A stretch of 64,000 nucleotides of DNA. Source: Apophysomyces variabilis. Lineage: Eukaryota; Mucoromycota; Mucoromycetes; Mucorales; Mucoraceae. The notes beneath the pieces were generated by a model that saw nothing but the letters and a program-made list of their open reading frames with translations, made no database searches and was not told the origin of the DNA. Of this stretch, positions 50,151 to 61,780 are shown piece after piece. The stretch lies in contig MZZL01000403.1 of NCBI GenBank assembly GCA_002749535.1, positions 458,209 to 522,208 on the forward strand, read 5' to 3'. The position numbers and the translations under genes are program-made. The stretch's first letter is position 1, and each line of letters opens with the position of its first letter.

Positions 50151-50632
50151 ACGGCAGTTCTGTGGTATCGTTTTTTAACAAGAGCCATTTTCACTGAGCA
50201 TAACATATCACGGGTACTTGAACACTCAGGTATGAAGGATTGTATGAGAAAAGAAGTGTATACATATAATCATAGAGCTAATCAGCAAATGGGCATAGTC
50301 TTCAATTTGGTTGGTGCGTCCTCTTCTCGCAGTACGCGCTTGAGCAACATCATCCTATATAGCATCGAACCATAAACACCATGTTGGCGTTTCCTATCAT
50401 GCCAAGGATAAATATATTTTACAAGCAGCTTCACCTTGAACAGTTCTATATAAAAAATGTGATTGACATGAAAAAGGGACACAATGGACATAAGCTTTTT
50501 ATTACAAGTTCGTTCGCGAATATCCCAAACGTCATACTACCGTAATCAATAAAGAACAGCATTCTTAAAAATGTTAAAGGTATATATGTAAACAATTAAA
50601 CAATATGGGCAGGACTCCTGGGACCATCATCT

Positions 50633-52694
50633 TCAATCTCCTTGGGAATGTTTCCTTTCTGTTAAGCGTACGATGAGAGGCTTGACGAGGGCTGTTAGTG
50701 TTGGTGAAGTGGATGCTTGATTATCAAACCGATGAGCTGCAATGCGTTCGTGATGCTCTTTCTTGAGCTCGTTAATCATGTCAGCTGTTTCCTGCAACCC
50801 ACCCTATCAAGCTCTCTAATTAATATTAACTTGTCATCAGTATTTAGTGCATATATATCTTACAACCAAATTCCAGTGCAACTGTATAAAATGATGTAAA
50901 GCATCATTGCTGGAATTGGGCAGCGACATCGGAATCTCAGCCTTGTCCACTATGTGCATGAGGTAAACCCCTTCTGCTACAACGGACATAGTCCATTGCC
51001 GGATTGCAGAGCCTAGGATGATACGAATAAATGAATAACTCAGCCTATAATGTCTAAAAGCTACGATTAAACCTGCATTGTTCTTACCATGTGCGTGCAC
51101 AAAGTGGATTTTCAGTTTCTTAAATGTGTCAAATGAAGCATGACAATATCGGCTTGCGGTATTTCTTAACACGCCCAGCATCCCAAACATAGCCTTATAA
51201 TGGTCGAAAGTAGCCTTTGCAACCGTGCATCGTTAGTATGCTGAGGATGCCTCAAAGATCAGCACCTCAGCATCATTTATCCGTATGACACCATCAGCGT
51301 AGTATCGTAGCCTGCCGTCATTTTGTCCTTCCTTATGAAGCTCCTGTGATATCGATACGAGTTCTTCTTCTCCGCTATAAAATATTGCCTGTTGACCGGT
51401 GTTTCTCAAGTACGCAGCAACGACCTGTAAAGCTGGCCATAATGCATCAGATTTTAAACAATTTTCTGAGTGCATTAACGTGGTGTTTCCTACTATGAGG
51501 GCGGTCTTTGCACTATACAGGGAGCATATTGTCATTAGAGCATGTGCTTCAAAAGGGAAAATGAAACGTACAAAATATTAAGAATGTCAACAAGAAATTC
51601 AACTTGGTTTTGGACGTCGATACCCTGCTCTTCGAGATATTGGAGCCTCTTGATAGCATTCTTCATATCATTTATGTTTCCCTACACGTTCAAAGATTAG
51701 AATATTGAACTTGTTTGATGATAACGTAAATTACCGTATCCAGAACCATAGAATATGCTCATCGCAGTGATTGATGGATTGGATTGACGGGATATGGAGG
51801 AATCTCCGTAAGTGTTCGTTCATATAGCTCCTCAGGCATGAAGAAAAGTCGAGCAAGTTGCTGCCACACCAAATTACGCCATGTTTCTCTGGACTACATT
51901 TTCCAATAAATGCCCTATCTTTAGCGAACAATTGAGCCACGTATTGTTTTTATTTACCTTAAAGTGTGCCAGCTAAGAGCAATCTGAGGGTCTTCTAAGA
52001 ATTTCTTCCACAGTGTCCATATGCCCTCCTCTTCGTTCTCTTCGGTGGTGTCTCCATCATCACTGTCATCAAGGCGATAATCAATTCTGCGCCGCTTTGG
52101 AATTGAGTCCTCAAGTTCTTGGGTCACCTCGGCAGTTATGGCAAATTTTGACTTGGAGTTAAATGGGTTTTACGCATGTTATTTTTGCCGTTCCAAAACC
52201 CATAGTATGTCTGATCATCTACCTTTGTCGAATTGTAGCTCATAGTGGAGCTGGTAATCGATATCGCATGCTTTTCCCAAAACTCTTTGATGATAGGGTC
52301 AGTGCAGATGCCCTAACATGCAACTGATGAGTCTCGCCCTTTTCGTCCCTTTTGTTTCTAACCTGCCTTTAGCTGCTTAATCAAGTGATCAATAGCGACC
52401 TCTCCCAGGGTGCCAGTAATAACATATTTCTTGACAATCTCCGCGTCTTGCTTCAAACGTTGATGTGCATTTCGTTTTCTCACGTCGGGCTGGTTTTGTA
52501 ATAGCTTTATGAAGTAATTGACTGCCGTCCAGTCCTTTGGGGATTCCAAGATCCAATAGTCTGAAAATGAATGCTAAGCGCGTTTAGGTTGCCATGACAT
52601 TGCTAAAGCAACGAGCCAAATTGTTACCAGGTAGCCAAAGTGTTTTGTGTACTTCCCCTGAGAAAGTATATTTAAACTGTTCCAAACCGTGCAT
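50633..52694 (-). pseudogene. decayed member of a Mucorales-type hypothetical family
   Basis: A multi-exon minus-strand gene can be traced from the ATG at 52694 (MHGLEQFKYTFSGEVHKTLW) to a TGA at 50633. Traceable parts are YWILESPKDWTAVNYF, ICTDPIIKEFWEKH, AEVTQELED...PKRRRID, WTLWKKFLEDPQIALSWHTL, FFMPEELYERTL, ALMTICSLYSAKTALIVG, ADGVIRINDAEVLIFEASSAY (split here by description), FDHYKAMFGMLGVLRNTASRYC, KLKIHFVHAHG, RQWTMSVVAEGVYLM and VKPLIVRLTERKHS. Splice sites fit in most places. Two in-frame stops (TGA near 51740, TAA at 51233-51235) and one or two frame slips (near 52310 and 52155) argue that it is dead. The layout resembles a repeated family I recall from Mucorales. No function is established. 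Confidence 0.7.
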
Positions 52695-53115
52695 TTGGGG
52701 TGCTTGGAAATTACAGAGGTAGAGAGCTGCGGATGCGGTCTAAGGGCTTGAATTCAATTGCGCCATTTGAATCCAAGTTAAAGGCTGGTGTTGCGGGTAT
52801 ACCACTGACAAAGTATGACAATTCCACCACACACATCATTTACTTTGCTCATGAAGCACAGTAGCAACCTTCAATAGCGGATTAACCGTGCTATCTTTCT
52901 CTCGAGTTATCTTTGAAGAAAAGAAACTGTAGCTTTTGTTACAGCCATCAAGCGAATAGCACAGTACAGTCAGTGTCAATTTTTTTTTGATGACTGACTG
53001 TAGTGTGCTCAAACAAGTTAAATACTTAGAAACGCAAACTAGTACAGGATCGAATAAACATCATGGACACCAAAGATATGCATGTTGCTGCTTGTTGACC
53101 ACTCTTTTAGTTGTA

Positions 53116-53371
53116 TCACATTATCATCAAGCAACAGCGTGCATATCTTTGAATCTTGATGTCACATAAGCTTCCTGACTTTAGGTGCCATGACCGCCTT
53201 CGTGGACAAATGTAGTTGTCATCATTCTCAAAAGTAGAGTAATGTGCCACTTTCTTTTCTGATAACACGGCAGTATTTCTCTCTGATTTTACGTCAAATT
53301 CATCTTTTGTCCTACGCCTCTTACTCCTCTTGTGTAACGCCAGTTCCCATCCCAAATGTGCGCCAGTAATT
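53116..53371 (-). pseudogene. orphan coding fragment within the inverted-repeat arm
   Basis: The right arm is open on the minus strand for about 80 codons: HLGWELALHKRSKRRRTKDE, then VLSEKKVAHYS, then a Cys/Arg part (ICPRRRSWHL). The left arm keeps the same frame despite a 24-nt length difference, which is what coding selection would leave behind. I do not recognise the protein. The basic RSKRRRT stretch could be a nuclear localisation signal. It may be one exon of a duplicated gene and not a stand-alone gene. Confidence 0.4.
53241..53371 (-). repeat. inverted repeat arm, right
   Basis: This is the partner of 49497-49603: 63 bp perfect (53309-53371) plus 26 bp (53241-53266), with 24 more nucleotides between the blocks than in the left arm. 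The arms point at each other across about 3.7 kb. Confidence 0.92.
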
Positions 53372-53390
53372 ACAGTATTTTAACTTGAGA

Positions 53391-53510
53391 TTGAGACGAA
53401 CTTGAATTTGTATTTTAGACCAATCAATTTTAATTTTAGACGATTACAATTCTTTTTTAGACGAACCGACTTTCCTAATTTAGACGAACGTCTTTCTTTT
53501 TGAGACGCGC
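53391..53510 (+). repeat. six phased TTTAGACGAA-like motifs
   Basis: The AGAC core occurs at 53394, 53417, 53438, 53459, 53482 and 53503, with spacings of 23, 21, 21, 23 and 21 bp, close to two turns of DNA. The consensus is TTT(T)AGACGAA, with some units TTGAGACG or TTTAGACCAA. A seventh copy in the same direction lies at 54922, beside the right end of the neighbouring transposon. The array ends about 20 bp before that transposon's left end. Confidence 0.9.
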
Positions 53511-53525
53511 TTTATTTTTTTGTGA

Positions 53526-54954
53526 CTATTAAGCAATCTATTGAAACGACATATACTACTTCAAGCCGATCTCTTTTTGCAGGCACCGATCCCACTAACT
53601 CTCAGCATGTCTTATCCAACGTTGACAATCAGCTGTAGTAACTGTCTTGCATGCCTCAGCAATGCGTGGCGTGAGCATGTCAGCTTTGTCCAGAGGGTTT
53701 CTTCTAATATTATTCTTGACTTTGGGCCAGCATTCTTCAATGGGGTTTAAGAAAGGCGAATATGGCGGCATAAACAAAGGTTTATAGCCGCGCTTGTTGA
53801 TAGCATCCACGACAAAGCGAGAGTGATGGACTCTGCAAGTATCCATACAATAAACATATCCTTCTTGTTATGTTTATCCAGGATGTCCATTACCGACTCC
53901 ATAAACTGGACATTATGATAAGCTGTAGTGCCTTTGTTAAGTTTTACTGGTTTTGCATCGGTTTGATCACCAGTTTTTCTCTTCTTGGAAGGAGCCGACT
54001 CAGGAAAATCCTTTTCAATTTTGGCTGCATCACTCTTCTTTAATGGTCCCACCTTCGAGAAGCAGACCGTTCCAAAGGGAGAGATACAGCCCACGATGCT
54101 GACATTTACGCCCTTCTGGGTGTGTACCCTTACGACAGCAGGGTCTCTAACCCTTGACCATGCACGGTCTCTCATCAACTGTGAGTGAAAGCCTGCTTCA
54201 TCAACAAACACGCAATTTTCTTGAAAGTTGACACCCGCAGCCTTCCATTGACTAACGATGTCGAACCGCAATTGAGTAGTTCTTGGGGCATCGCGTTCCA
54301 AAGTGTACTTGGTTGCCTGCTTTAATGATATTGCACATTTTTCCCGAATATGCTTGTAAATACCAGGAATAGATATTCCAAGCCCTTCAAATTGCTCACA
54401 GAGCCTTTGTTTTGCTTCCGCAAGAACAATTGAAGGATTGTCATCGAATAGCTTGATCAAAAAGCCTGAATGCTCGGGAAACAGCTTTTTTGGTTCTCGC
54501 TTAAGTTGCTTCTTTACTCTTCCAGGAAGAACTGTTCCAGAACCGGCGTTGAACTCGTCTAGCAACCTGTAAGCACAACTACGAGGTATGCCACATTGCT
54601 CTGCTGCTTTCGGTACTGTGAGTCCTTCCTCTTGAACTAAACTAATGAAGCGCGCAATCTGGTCCTCGGCGTACTTCTTGTATTTTTGCCGTGTCGCAAT
54701 GGAAATTCCTTGAAGTCCTTAAGAAGGCTGTCTACTACTTCGTCCATTGCAACCGACTGTGTCTCAGGCTTAGGAACAGCATCAAATTCGACGAGCATCT
54801 CAATTTGGCCATATTCGATAGCTGAAATATCAAAGTCCATCTCATCTGAGCTTTCATCGTAGGTTAAGATGGGGTTCTCAGCAGGGTTGTAGTGAATGAA
54901 GTCCATTTGGTTTTATATATTAGACGAAAAGTATCTCAATAGCTTGCTTAATAG
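53526..54954. mobile_element. IS630/Tc1-like element with TIRs, transposase broken
   Basis: The left terminal inverted repeat is CTATTAAGCAATCTATTGA (53526-53544). The right one (54936-54954), read on the other strand, is CTATTAAGCAAGCTATTGA, 18 of 19 identical. Both contain TA just inside the first base, consistent with insertion at TA. The element is about 1.43 kb and encloses the broken transposase on the minus strand. Confidence 0.85.
53595..54906 (-). pseudogene. frameshifted DD34E transposase
   Basis: An IS630/Tc1-like transposase is spread over three frames: 54906 to about 54690 (acidic N terminus starting MDFIHYNPAENP), about 54690-53850 (helix-turn-helix KAAEQCGIPRSCAYRLL and the first catalytic Asp in VFVDEAGFH) and about 53846-53595 (MDTCRVHHS with the second Asp, then MPPYSPFLNPIEECW with the catalytic Glu 34 residues on). 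One single-base slip near 54690 and one near 53848 break the frame. All three catalytic residues survive, so the decay is recent. The protein is clearly different from the copy at 48 kb and belongs to another lineage of the same superfamily. Confidence 0.92.
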
Positions 54955-56045
54955 AATTGGCAAATTCTGGGATAATTTTTCCTGTAGTGGTTTCTGATAC
55001 TCTAAAAGCGGCTACTACCATTCCTGACACTCATCCTAAAACAGCGCTTCCTCACTCACATCCATTATATTTACGTATTCGTACTTCGTAAGTAGATAGC
55101 GATGTTGGCCATAGTCGTGCTATTACATTATGTCTAATGAGCACATCTGTTCAAGAGCTCTATCTTGAAATTGTCATAAGAAATAGCTGGCAATTGCACC
55201 AACCCAAAGATCAAACCACCTTTTACACATATCTGTATAGATTTTGTTTTTTATTTATCTGTTTGTACTGATATAAAACTTGCTATGTCTTTTGGGTGGA
55301 AAAAAATTCAAAAGTGAAAGCAAAAAGCGAGATTTTCCATCAGTGCCTTGTTAATGTGAAAGCTCAGTTGACCGCAGCAGCAGGAAGCAGAAATGGCAAG
55401 AGGTGTCGTGGTACTGTGTGTTAAAAGAAGAATTGACGAAGCCTCCTCACATTATCTGCACTGTGCGAAAATTTTTCGTCGCATTTATTGGAAATTCGAC
55501 GTTTTTTACATTAGGTTTGTCGGAATTCATCGTAAACTAAAGGAGACCCGAGAAGATTTCGTAGTGCGGAGAATACCAATAGATTCAACGAAAAATTTCC
55601 CACACAGCAGTGCACCTGCTAAAACTAGGTCTACAGGTGCCTATACGCATCATTTGCACGACAGAAAATAAACTCTTAAGCCATACATAAGTAATTCGAG
55701 CCCATATCGTTCGCATAACTGTTTTGGTGTTCAATCACTCCATTCTTCGCTGTGGTCACCGGTAGAATTTTGAAACACCATAGCGGTGTTCATCCATGAT
55801 AGAGAACATATGGAAACTGTGATCAGTGGGGAAAGAAAACGAAAAGAAGAAAAGCGTAAAAGAAAAGCAGAACAACGAAGCAGGATGCATTCAAGCATAA
55901 ATTGAAATTGAAGCAGGTTAAAACATATTTCGTTAACTCTTCGTTATTCAAAAAGAAACAGTAATTGTTATGTTGCTTTTTAATGTCTGGTTTCTGTGTC
56001 TTCTCGATTGGTTTAAGATCATATATTTTATTATCATTGTGCCTC
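54955..56045. other. intergenic, no gene supported
   Basis: A plus-strand stretch at about 54993-55090 is open (KAATTIPDTHPKTALPHSHP) behind an acceptor-like TTTTTCCTGTAG. A further frame starts at about 55137, and a 92-codon frame spans 55393-55671. None shows a known domain. They could be exon relics of another repeated gene. Confidence 0.4.
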
Positions 56046-59000
56046 TCACGGGTGTTTCATTGCCATCTGCAGAGCGCTGTAGTGCTGCACCTGGCTTATC
56101 CACTGGCGCTTCTGGCTTGCTGAAGCCGTCTTTACAGATATTACTTGATTCATATATGCTATATGGAAACTGGTATCCTCTAAAAATGTATATTAGGCTC
56201 CATAAATACCCACACAATACTGAAATATACCAGTGTTATTTCCAAAAGAAGATTTAAGCGTCATCGTCTGCTGTTGGCGGATGCTAACATCTTCAATATT
56301 CATTGGCTAAAGAAGAGCCAAATTAGATCATATGGTATAAAACTTACCATTTCTTACCTCTCGGTAAAGTTTATACAGATATCCCTCTGGGCTGAGGCCC
56401 TTGAGAGCTTCTGCTAATATTAGCGTATCGTTGAAGAGATATCCATGTAGTTTCCGACCGCTTTTTGCTTTATAAAGTACGCCTTCCATCACAAACTCAC
56501 GGCCTCGGACGTCCAGGCGCTGATACCATATCAATACCTTGGTGAAAGATTTCTGTGTCTTACCCCATGGTTACCCATATCCAAAATCCTGCTTAATTCA
56601 TTCATTTTCTGCCGATTCTCATATCGTCTTGTTTCTTCATTGACGTCGTCTAAGACCCTTTCTGCTCCTGCGAGTGCTGAACGCACCAGGCCGTAATCAG
56701 GATGCTTTTTAGGGGTTGATTTCAGGATCTGCAACATCCTGGCTGAGAAAAACTGTATCCATTCGAAAGCAGCCTACCTGACGAAGCAAAAGGGGGTATC
56801 TGGTGATGCGCTGCATCGGCTCCAACAAAAAATGCGAAAGATCCAATGATCTACATTCAGGTCGTGTTTGTGCTGTCTGATACCGAAATGAATAATTACC
56901 CTGATTTTCAAAAGATAACTACCTTTAGAAATACTTCAAACCACTGGTCTTCCTCTCGCTTCCTTTGTAAGAACCGGCTTGCAAAGGATTGATTTCGACA
57001 GTATAATGAATAGCATTTCAAACTTTCAGCCTACGCAATGTTAAGTATGCCATGTAAATATTTTGTTGCTGGGCGTACATGCTTAAGAAAGATATCGCCA
57101 ATATTGTCAACAACGTTTGCAGTCTCACGCTGGCGTGCTTCAAGATCACTTAGCAACGCTGTGTTACATAGCAAAAGATCATCGACATTGGCAAAGATAA
57201 CATCTTGTTCTTTTTGCGATAGGTATTTTCCAGAGTCAACGTAGAATATCTGTAATATAATCAGCTTCTAGCTTATTTTGCATTAATTTTACTTACATTG
57301 ACAATCATTTGAAGATCACGAAGGTAGGTGCGTTCGCTGGATATCAATTCATATATGGCTTCTTGCCGTGTGCGCTCTTCTGGTGAGATTGCACTGAGTT
57401 CATGTTCATCCATAGTACTTGACCAAGTTGTCAACGCTGGACTCTCAGGCCTTGGATGGGATAAAACCAGATTGGGAGTGCCGATCGTACCCGTGCTAGC
57501 ATTGCTCGCTGCTCGGCGTCGTCTATTGAGTTCAATCTTATTCATACCCAAAGTTGTCTTTTTCATCACTGGTGTATTAGGCGCAGATAGACCTCTGGGC
57601 AGATCTTTATCGGAAACGGCCAAAAGGTTCCCCTGTGAAGTACTGCGAGCATTTGGTGTGATCCACATTGGCGAGCTGCCGTCAGTGACTGCAGGTTTTG
57701 TTCCTGCGCTATCTCTATCAGCTCTAGCGGAACCTATGTTGTCAATTGCAATTTAGTCAAGTACTTGCTATGCTCATAGAACGTACCTGCTTCGATAATT
57801 TTCGCATAAGATTTTGGAAAATATCCATACTCGTAAGTATCTTCGTTACAACCATACCACCAGTCGCTATCTTCATCTTGAAATGGCTGTACTACGATAA
57901 TCTCGTTTTCGCTAAAGCCCAGATCGTCTTCTCGAGTCTTTTTGAACTCGTAAAGGGTTCTGACACGAAAAGCTACACGGGATCATTAGGCCGAGGATAC
58001 ACAAGAGTCGTACCTTACCTTCTTCAATCACTTCCACATATGTACGAGGGAAGAAGCCCACCAGGTTTGTACTTAAAGACGTCCCATACCACCAATCACT
58101 GGAGCTATCTTTTGAGGGATGAGCTTTAATGATTTCATCTTCACTGAATGACAAGTCGTCCTCGCGGATTCCTCTGTATTCGTACAACGTCTTGACACGA
58201 TAAACTAAAATTCATCAAGAGGTCTGTATGACAGCATTATGAGATGATGCAGTGCCTTACTAGTGCAAAAATCAACTTCATCTTCAATATCAACACCATA
58301 GCCACTTGTCCCAGCAGTTGCTTCGTCGTTTTTAAAACCTGAAGATATCAAACTTCCATCTGTTTCCGCTTTTTCATACAATGAAATTGCACCTTCAGCT
58401 TTAAATATTCTGTTACGCGTCTCGTCTTTCTGCTGCTTTCGATGCTGTTCTTCTTCGATGCGTGCGGCTTCTTCTCGTTGTTTTCTTTGTTCCTCTTCAA
58501 CTTTTGCAGCTTCTTCACGTTCTTTTTTCTCTTTTTCACGCTCCAATGCTTCCCGTTTCCTATCCTCAGCCGCTTGCCATTCTTGTCGTCGTATTTCTTC
58601 TTTAAGCCTGGCCTCCTCTATTTCACGTTGTTGCCTTTCAATCTCCTCTTGACGGAGACGTCTCTCGCGTGCAGCTTTCTCAGCTGCTAGTCTTGCTTTA
58701 TGCTGTCTATTCTTTTCTGCTAATATCTCTTCTTCCTCTTTTCTTCTAGCTAACTCGCGTTCCCGTTTTTCCTCTTCTTCTTTTTCTTTTTCAAGCTGTT
58801 CTAATTGCTCTCGTCTTTTCTGGCGCAATCTTTCAGCTAGCTCTGCTTCAGCTTTACGGATTCTTTCTTGTCGCTCATCTTCTTCAATTTGCTTTCGACG
58901 TTTTTCCTCTAACATTTCAACCTCTGCCGCAGCTGCCGCCTCAGCAGCTGCCTTCTTGCGCTTCTCTTCCGCTTCCATTTCTTGTTGACGCATTAAGAGT

Positions 59001-60151
59001 CGTTTCTCACGCATCGTTACAAGTCTTTCCCTTGCTTCCGCTTCTGCTCTCCGCAACTTTTCTTGAGCGACTCTTTCGTCTTCACTCACGTCGTTATTCT
59101 CCGAACTTGCCGACCTCTTAATCTCGTTCGATACCTGTTGACTATATTTGTTTACAAAAAGTTTCCGGCGTTCTTCTATACGACGCTGCGCTTCCGCTTT
59201 GATATCAGCGGCAGACCGGGGTGAACCTGGCCTCTGTGAAGTGGGTATAGGCGGAGGTGCACATACGTCCTTTGAAATATTTATGGTAGGCGTGCTAAGC
59301 ATTGGTGCTGATGCAGATCTAGAGGGAGAATCAAAACGGCAATATGATGGGTTCACGTCATTTTCCGGTGCGTCGAGAAGATCAATGAATCGTGCAAGTG
59401 TATCACCCACAAATAACCCTTGTTCAAACATTTGTCTATCGCGCAGCTCTTTGCGCCCGTGCTCTATCTCCCCATCAATCCATGAGAGCTCTTGTTCCAT
59501 AATCATTCTAAGCTCCTTCTCTATCTGGTCGATATGACTCATTTTCTGGTCTATTTCAGACAGACGCTGCTTGCATTTACTGTCCACTTCATCAGTTATT
59601 TCATTATCGTTATCCGTGCTATAATTAGTTCTTGTATTCAGCGTTTGCACGTATGGTCTAAAAGAAGCCTTTCCGGTTCTCAAACGAGCGAGTTCGATCT
59701 GCGACTGATTAAGCCGTTCGGTTTCGGCGAGCAATTTGGAATACGTGCTTTTTACACCTGTATTTAGGATGTAATCTACTTCTTTCTTAAAAGTTCGGCT
59801 CTGGTCGGCTATATCTTCCAGGGATTGGAGGTTCAATTTGTATCTCGTCCACAACTGTGGGCTCGATCTTTGCCGGCTTCCAGGACCTATCATACTAGAT
59901 GACGGCCCATGCCCTTTGAGTTGCCGGGATATTGCGCGAATGCGACTTTTTAAGTCATCCAAGTTGCTGTGTTCTGCCTGGTTATTTCCTTCTAAAGCAT
60001 CAAGCAGTATCTTTTGCTCACGTATCGATTTGCGCAACCATTCAATACGGTCCGACTGATAATCGTCACTGCCAATGAAAGCATTGTTGTTGTTTTCCCG
60101 TTCGGTGTCATCCCAGGAACTCGTTGATGTACCACTTATTCTATACACCAT
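56046..60151 (-). CDS. Rho-family GEF with coiled coil, two SH3, DH and PH domains
   Basis: It activates a Rho/Cdc42-type GTPase, probably at sites of polarity or endocytosis, 1,204 residues. Exons (minus): 60151-58261, 58204-58019, 57972-57787, 57733-57297, 57249-57079, 57030-56923, 56876-56778, 56728-56564, 56519-56358, 56306-56231, 56179-56046; all phases fit. Residues about 30-120 look like an HR1-type helical pair ([18 protein letters not shown]). Residues about 330-590 are a long Arg/Glu/Lys coiled coil. Each of the two SH3 domains has its own exon ([19 protein letters not shown]...DWWYG and [19 protein letters not shown]...DWWYG). The DH domain runs from [19 protein letters not shown] to [16 protein letters not shown], and the PH domain ends [13 protein letters not shown]. 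The layout recalls intersectin-type GEFs. It could be fungus-specific. Confidence 0.94.
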
Positions 60152-61780
60152 CGTGGTTCGCCTGCACAGCAAAAAGAGGGCCGCCTTTTAAGTCAATGCC
60201 TTTCAGACACCGACGGATATAAACCTCTTGACGGGGATTGAAAACCTGATATTCGGAAACCTGCAGTAGGGAGAATAGCTAAAGAAAGATGTAACGCCAA
60301 GTGCTGTCAAACCATGGTCCATGATCCTAGCAATATCTTCGGGATGGCACAAAACATGGAAAATCTATTACAGGCCAATAACGGTAAGAAATAGTAACAA
60401 GTCTATTGGAACTCTCCTCACATCTTGTCTAGATTGCTTTACACGCTGAAGGGCCATGCATTTACGACATTTTTTCTTGATTATGAAAGCAACGCTAGAA
60501 TCACTCATATAGTCTAAATGTATTTTAAATTTGCATTTTTGGAATACTTCAGCAGATGCCTGCTCCTGTCTTCGATTTACGCACGTCAAACACAGATATG
60601 CATATGCAAAGACTATTGGTATATTTCTGAGGTTATCTACTGGTTAGGATAAAAGCACTTATTGACATCATGAAGCAGAAACTTATGTGATTGAGAACTA
60701 TATCTTCACGTTAATTGGTCACACAATATGAAAGGAACCCTCACAATGCCTCACGCTTTTCAGTGAGAATACGCAGGGTCGTTCTTTCTACGCTTCAGAA
60801 GAAGAACATTTTGATAATGCTCCATTTTGTGCCAGAATAGCTAATGGATGCTTAATATTATATGGTATAATCAATAATTCCACTTAATTTTGCAGCGTTT
60901 TTCTTATTCAATTCCTCTATTTCTTAACTCACTATTTGCCCACGCCGCTTCAATATTTAAAGCGTCGAATCCCTTATGTATTGTTTATAATCGACACCAA
61001 ACTTTACTTATATGTATGGGAATTACAGGAATACAGTAACAGTGATAGACCCAGTCGGTTCTTCTTGTTGTACTCCATTTAACTGCATTTGGGCGAATAT
61101 TATTGCAAGCTAACGAAACCATACCAGACCTGATTAAGGTTGGACTGTGTACAATAAAAGCGAGGGTTTTTCGCTTCCAGCAGTAGGTAATCTGTCACAG
61201 CACAACCGTCAAACTCGTGCCCAATCAACGCAACACTTATATTGCTGGCTGGCGCAAAAGTACGTTCAAGGTGCGCACTGATTTCTACTCAGCCAAGAAA
61301 TGATTGTTCTAATTATGGAGAGATAGAGAATCGATATTGACAACAACGGAACAATGCCAGATTACGTCTGTAAGGCGGTACTACTGTAGATATTCTAGTG
61401 TAAAAGTGTAGGTTTATCTAACTGATTTAGGCCGTTTTCTAAAAAACCCAGCAAAACAGTGCAACGTCTTATTGAAGAAACCATTTTTTAATGGAACATA
61501 GCTACGCATATGAGGCTAGACAGAATTTTCGTTCGGGGTAAAACTTCCTTGTAACTCTTTTAGGTTGGAAACGCAAAAGGAAGTGGTAGGCAATAATCCA
61601 ACCAAAATGGTAAAAACAGTATACGTGCTTTCATTGCTGCAGAGTGCATCACATTGAATATCATACAAGAACTGAATACGGCTATTTCATTACTTGTCGA
61701 TGACATTCTCATTTTTTCCACCTCTTATCATTCTCGTACCATGAGAATTATGGAGAAGATAGAGACGAGTTTACAGGAAT
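60152..61780. other. intergenic, no gene supported
   Basis: 1.6 kb, AT-rich, between the Rho GEF start and the RBM48 stop. Short frames only (for example 60368-60589), no domains. Confidence 0.45.

Larger units (their letters stand above)
49420..50632. other. left part of the inverted-repeat block
   Basis: This holds the transposase 5' flank with a GA-rich run (49441-49452), the left inverted-repeat arm (49497-49603) and the 102-bp-period repeat (49983-50150). Then comes about 480 bp down to the end of the decayed gene. No independent gene is supported. Confidence 0.5.
52695..53525. other. right part of the inverted-repeat block and motif array
   Basis: This is the upstream region of the decayed gene, then a minus-strand open frame (53355-53116) that covers the right inverted-repeat arm, then the phased AGACGAA array up to the left end of the second transposon. 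No separate gene is supported. Confidence 0.5.

Noticed and set aside
58442..59767. plus-strand Phe/Ser-rich ORFs opposite the Rho GEF
   Set aside because: They are the complement of the Glu/Arg/Lys-rich coiled coil and show no domain of their own.
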